64,000 nt of DNA from positions 942,387,195 through 942,451,194 of the forward strand of contig OY728120.1 of NCBI GenBank assembly GCA_963277665.1. Reading direction: 5' to 3'. Below the pieces are notes generated by a model that was not told where the DNA came from, did no database searches, and was given only the letters and a program-made list of their open reading frames with translations. This stretch comes from Viscum album. Its lineage: Eukaryota > Streptophyta > Magnoliopsida > Santalales > Viscaceae. Of this stretch, positions 63,901 to 64,000 are shown one piece after another (position 1 is the first letter of the stretch; each line of letters begins with the position of its first letter). Made by a program: the position numbers and the translations under genes.

Positions 63901-64000
63901 TCCACAATCCACACGGTCATTCCATAGTTTGGATATCTCGTGATATTCGATGTTTCTTCATAAGGTTTTAAAAAGATAAAATACAAAAAATTTACCCAAA
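61000..64000. other. Unassigned AT-rich repeat-like DNA
   Basis: The minus strand should carry protease and gag of the gypsy remnant, but no motif is clear. Open frames at 61626-61910 (+), 63178-63541 (-) and 63662-63850 (-) have no recognised domain. From about 62880 to 63110 the DNA is almost pure A/T. Confidence 0.35.

Noticed and set aside
1..64000. tRNA, rRNA or intact host genes
   Set aside because: No cloverleaf with conserved A and B boxes and no rRNA words were noticed by eye. The methionine tRNA matches are only 11-base primer sites. No multi-exon gene pattern with conserved protein motifs was seen.

Overview
This window looks like intergenic DNA from a large, repeat-rich plant nuclear genome. 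I see no intact host gene, tRNA, rRNA or CRISPR array. Every recognisable coding stretch is a decayed plant LTR retrotransposon: Ty3/gypsy elements of the chromovirus (Tekay/Del-like) and Tat/Ogre-like types, and a Ty1/copia element of the SIRE/Maximus type. Species and clade cannot be settled. The very long LTRs, heavy AT content and slow loss of old copies fit a large plant genome (for example a lily-type monocot or a gymnosperm), but this is inference.

Layout, left to right. 1-5950: moderately AT-rich, purine-rich (+) strand, no identifiable domain. It holds a GC-richer island with short repeats (2960-3370) and a 36-bp minisatellite (4463-4786). 5950-9043: a sudden change to extremely AT-rich, featureless DNA. 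9044-21399: a complete but dead Tekay-like chromovirus on the + strand. It has two 3.8-kb LTRs, a Met-tRNA primer site, gag, protease, RT, RNase H, integrase, a C-terminal chromodomain-like tail and a polypurine tract. 21400-26240: a much older, diverged LTR of the same superfamily. About 26250-46200: a Tat/Ogre-like element on the + strand. Its LTR cores are offset by a near-constant 17.62 kb, and it contains pol with two RNase H domains and integrase (32220-35570), a long 3' non-pol region with decayed tandem repeats, and weak minus-strand ORF remnants. 46281-58483: a SIRE-like copia element on the minus strand with 1.8-kb LTRs, gag-pol, and an extra 3-kb decayed ORF region downstream of pol in the place of the SIRE env-like ORF. 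About 58500-64000: old repeat DNA with a minus-strand gypsy RT/RNase H remnant (59750-60900).

How the parts relate. The window reads as layers of insertion. The copia element sits inside a short tandem repeat whose units flank it on both sides. The Tekay-like element lies beside, and may lie inside, an older LTR of its own kind. All elements carry many stop codons, often of the kind made by C-to-T or G-to-A change at Gln, Arg and Trp codons, plus frameshifts and lost catalytic residues, so none can be autonomous. The points most worth a second look are the minisatellites in three parts of the copia and flanking elements, the CpG-rich motif repeated inside the 3.8-kb LTRs, the extra ORF region of the copia element, and the minus-strand ORF cluster behind the Tat pol. 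I found no clear evidence of a new biological system.
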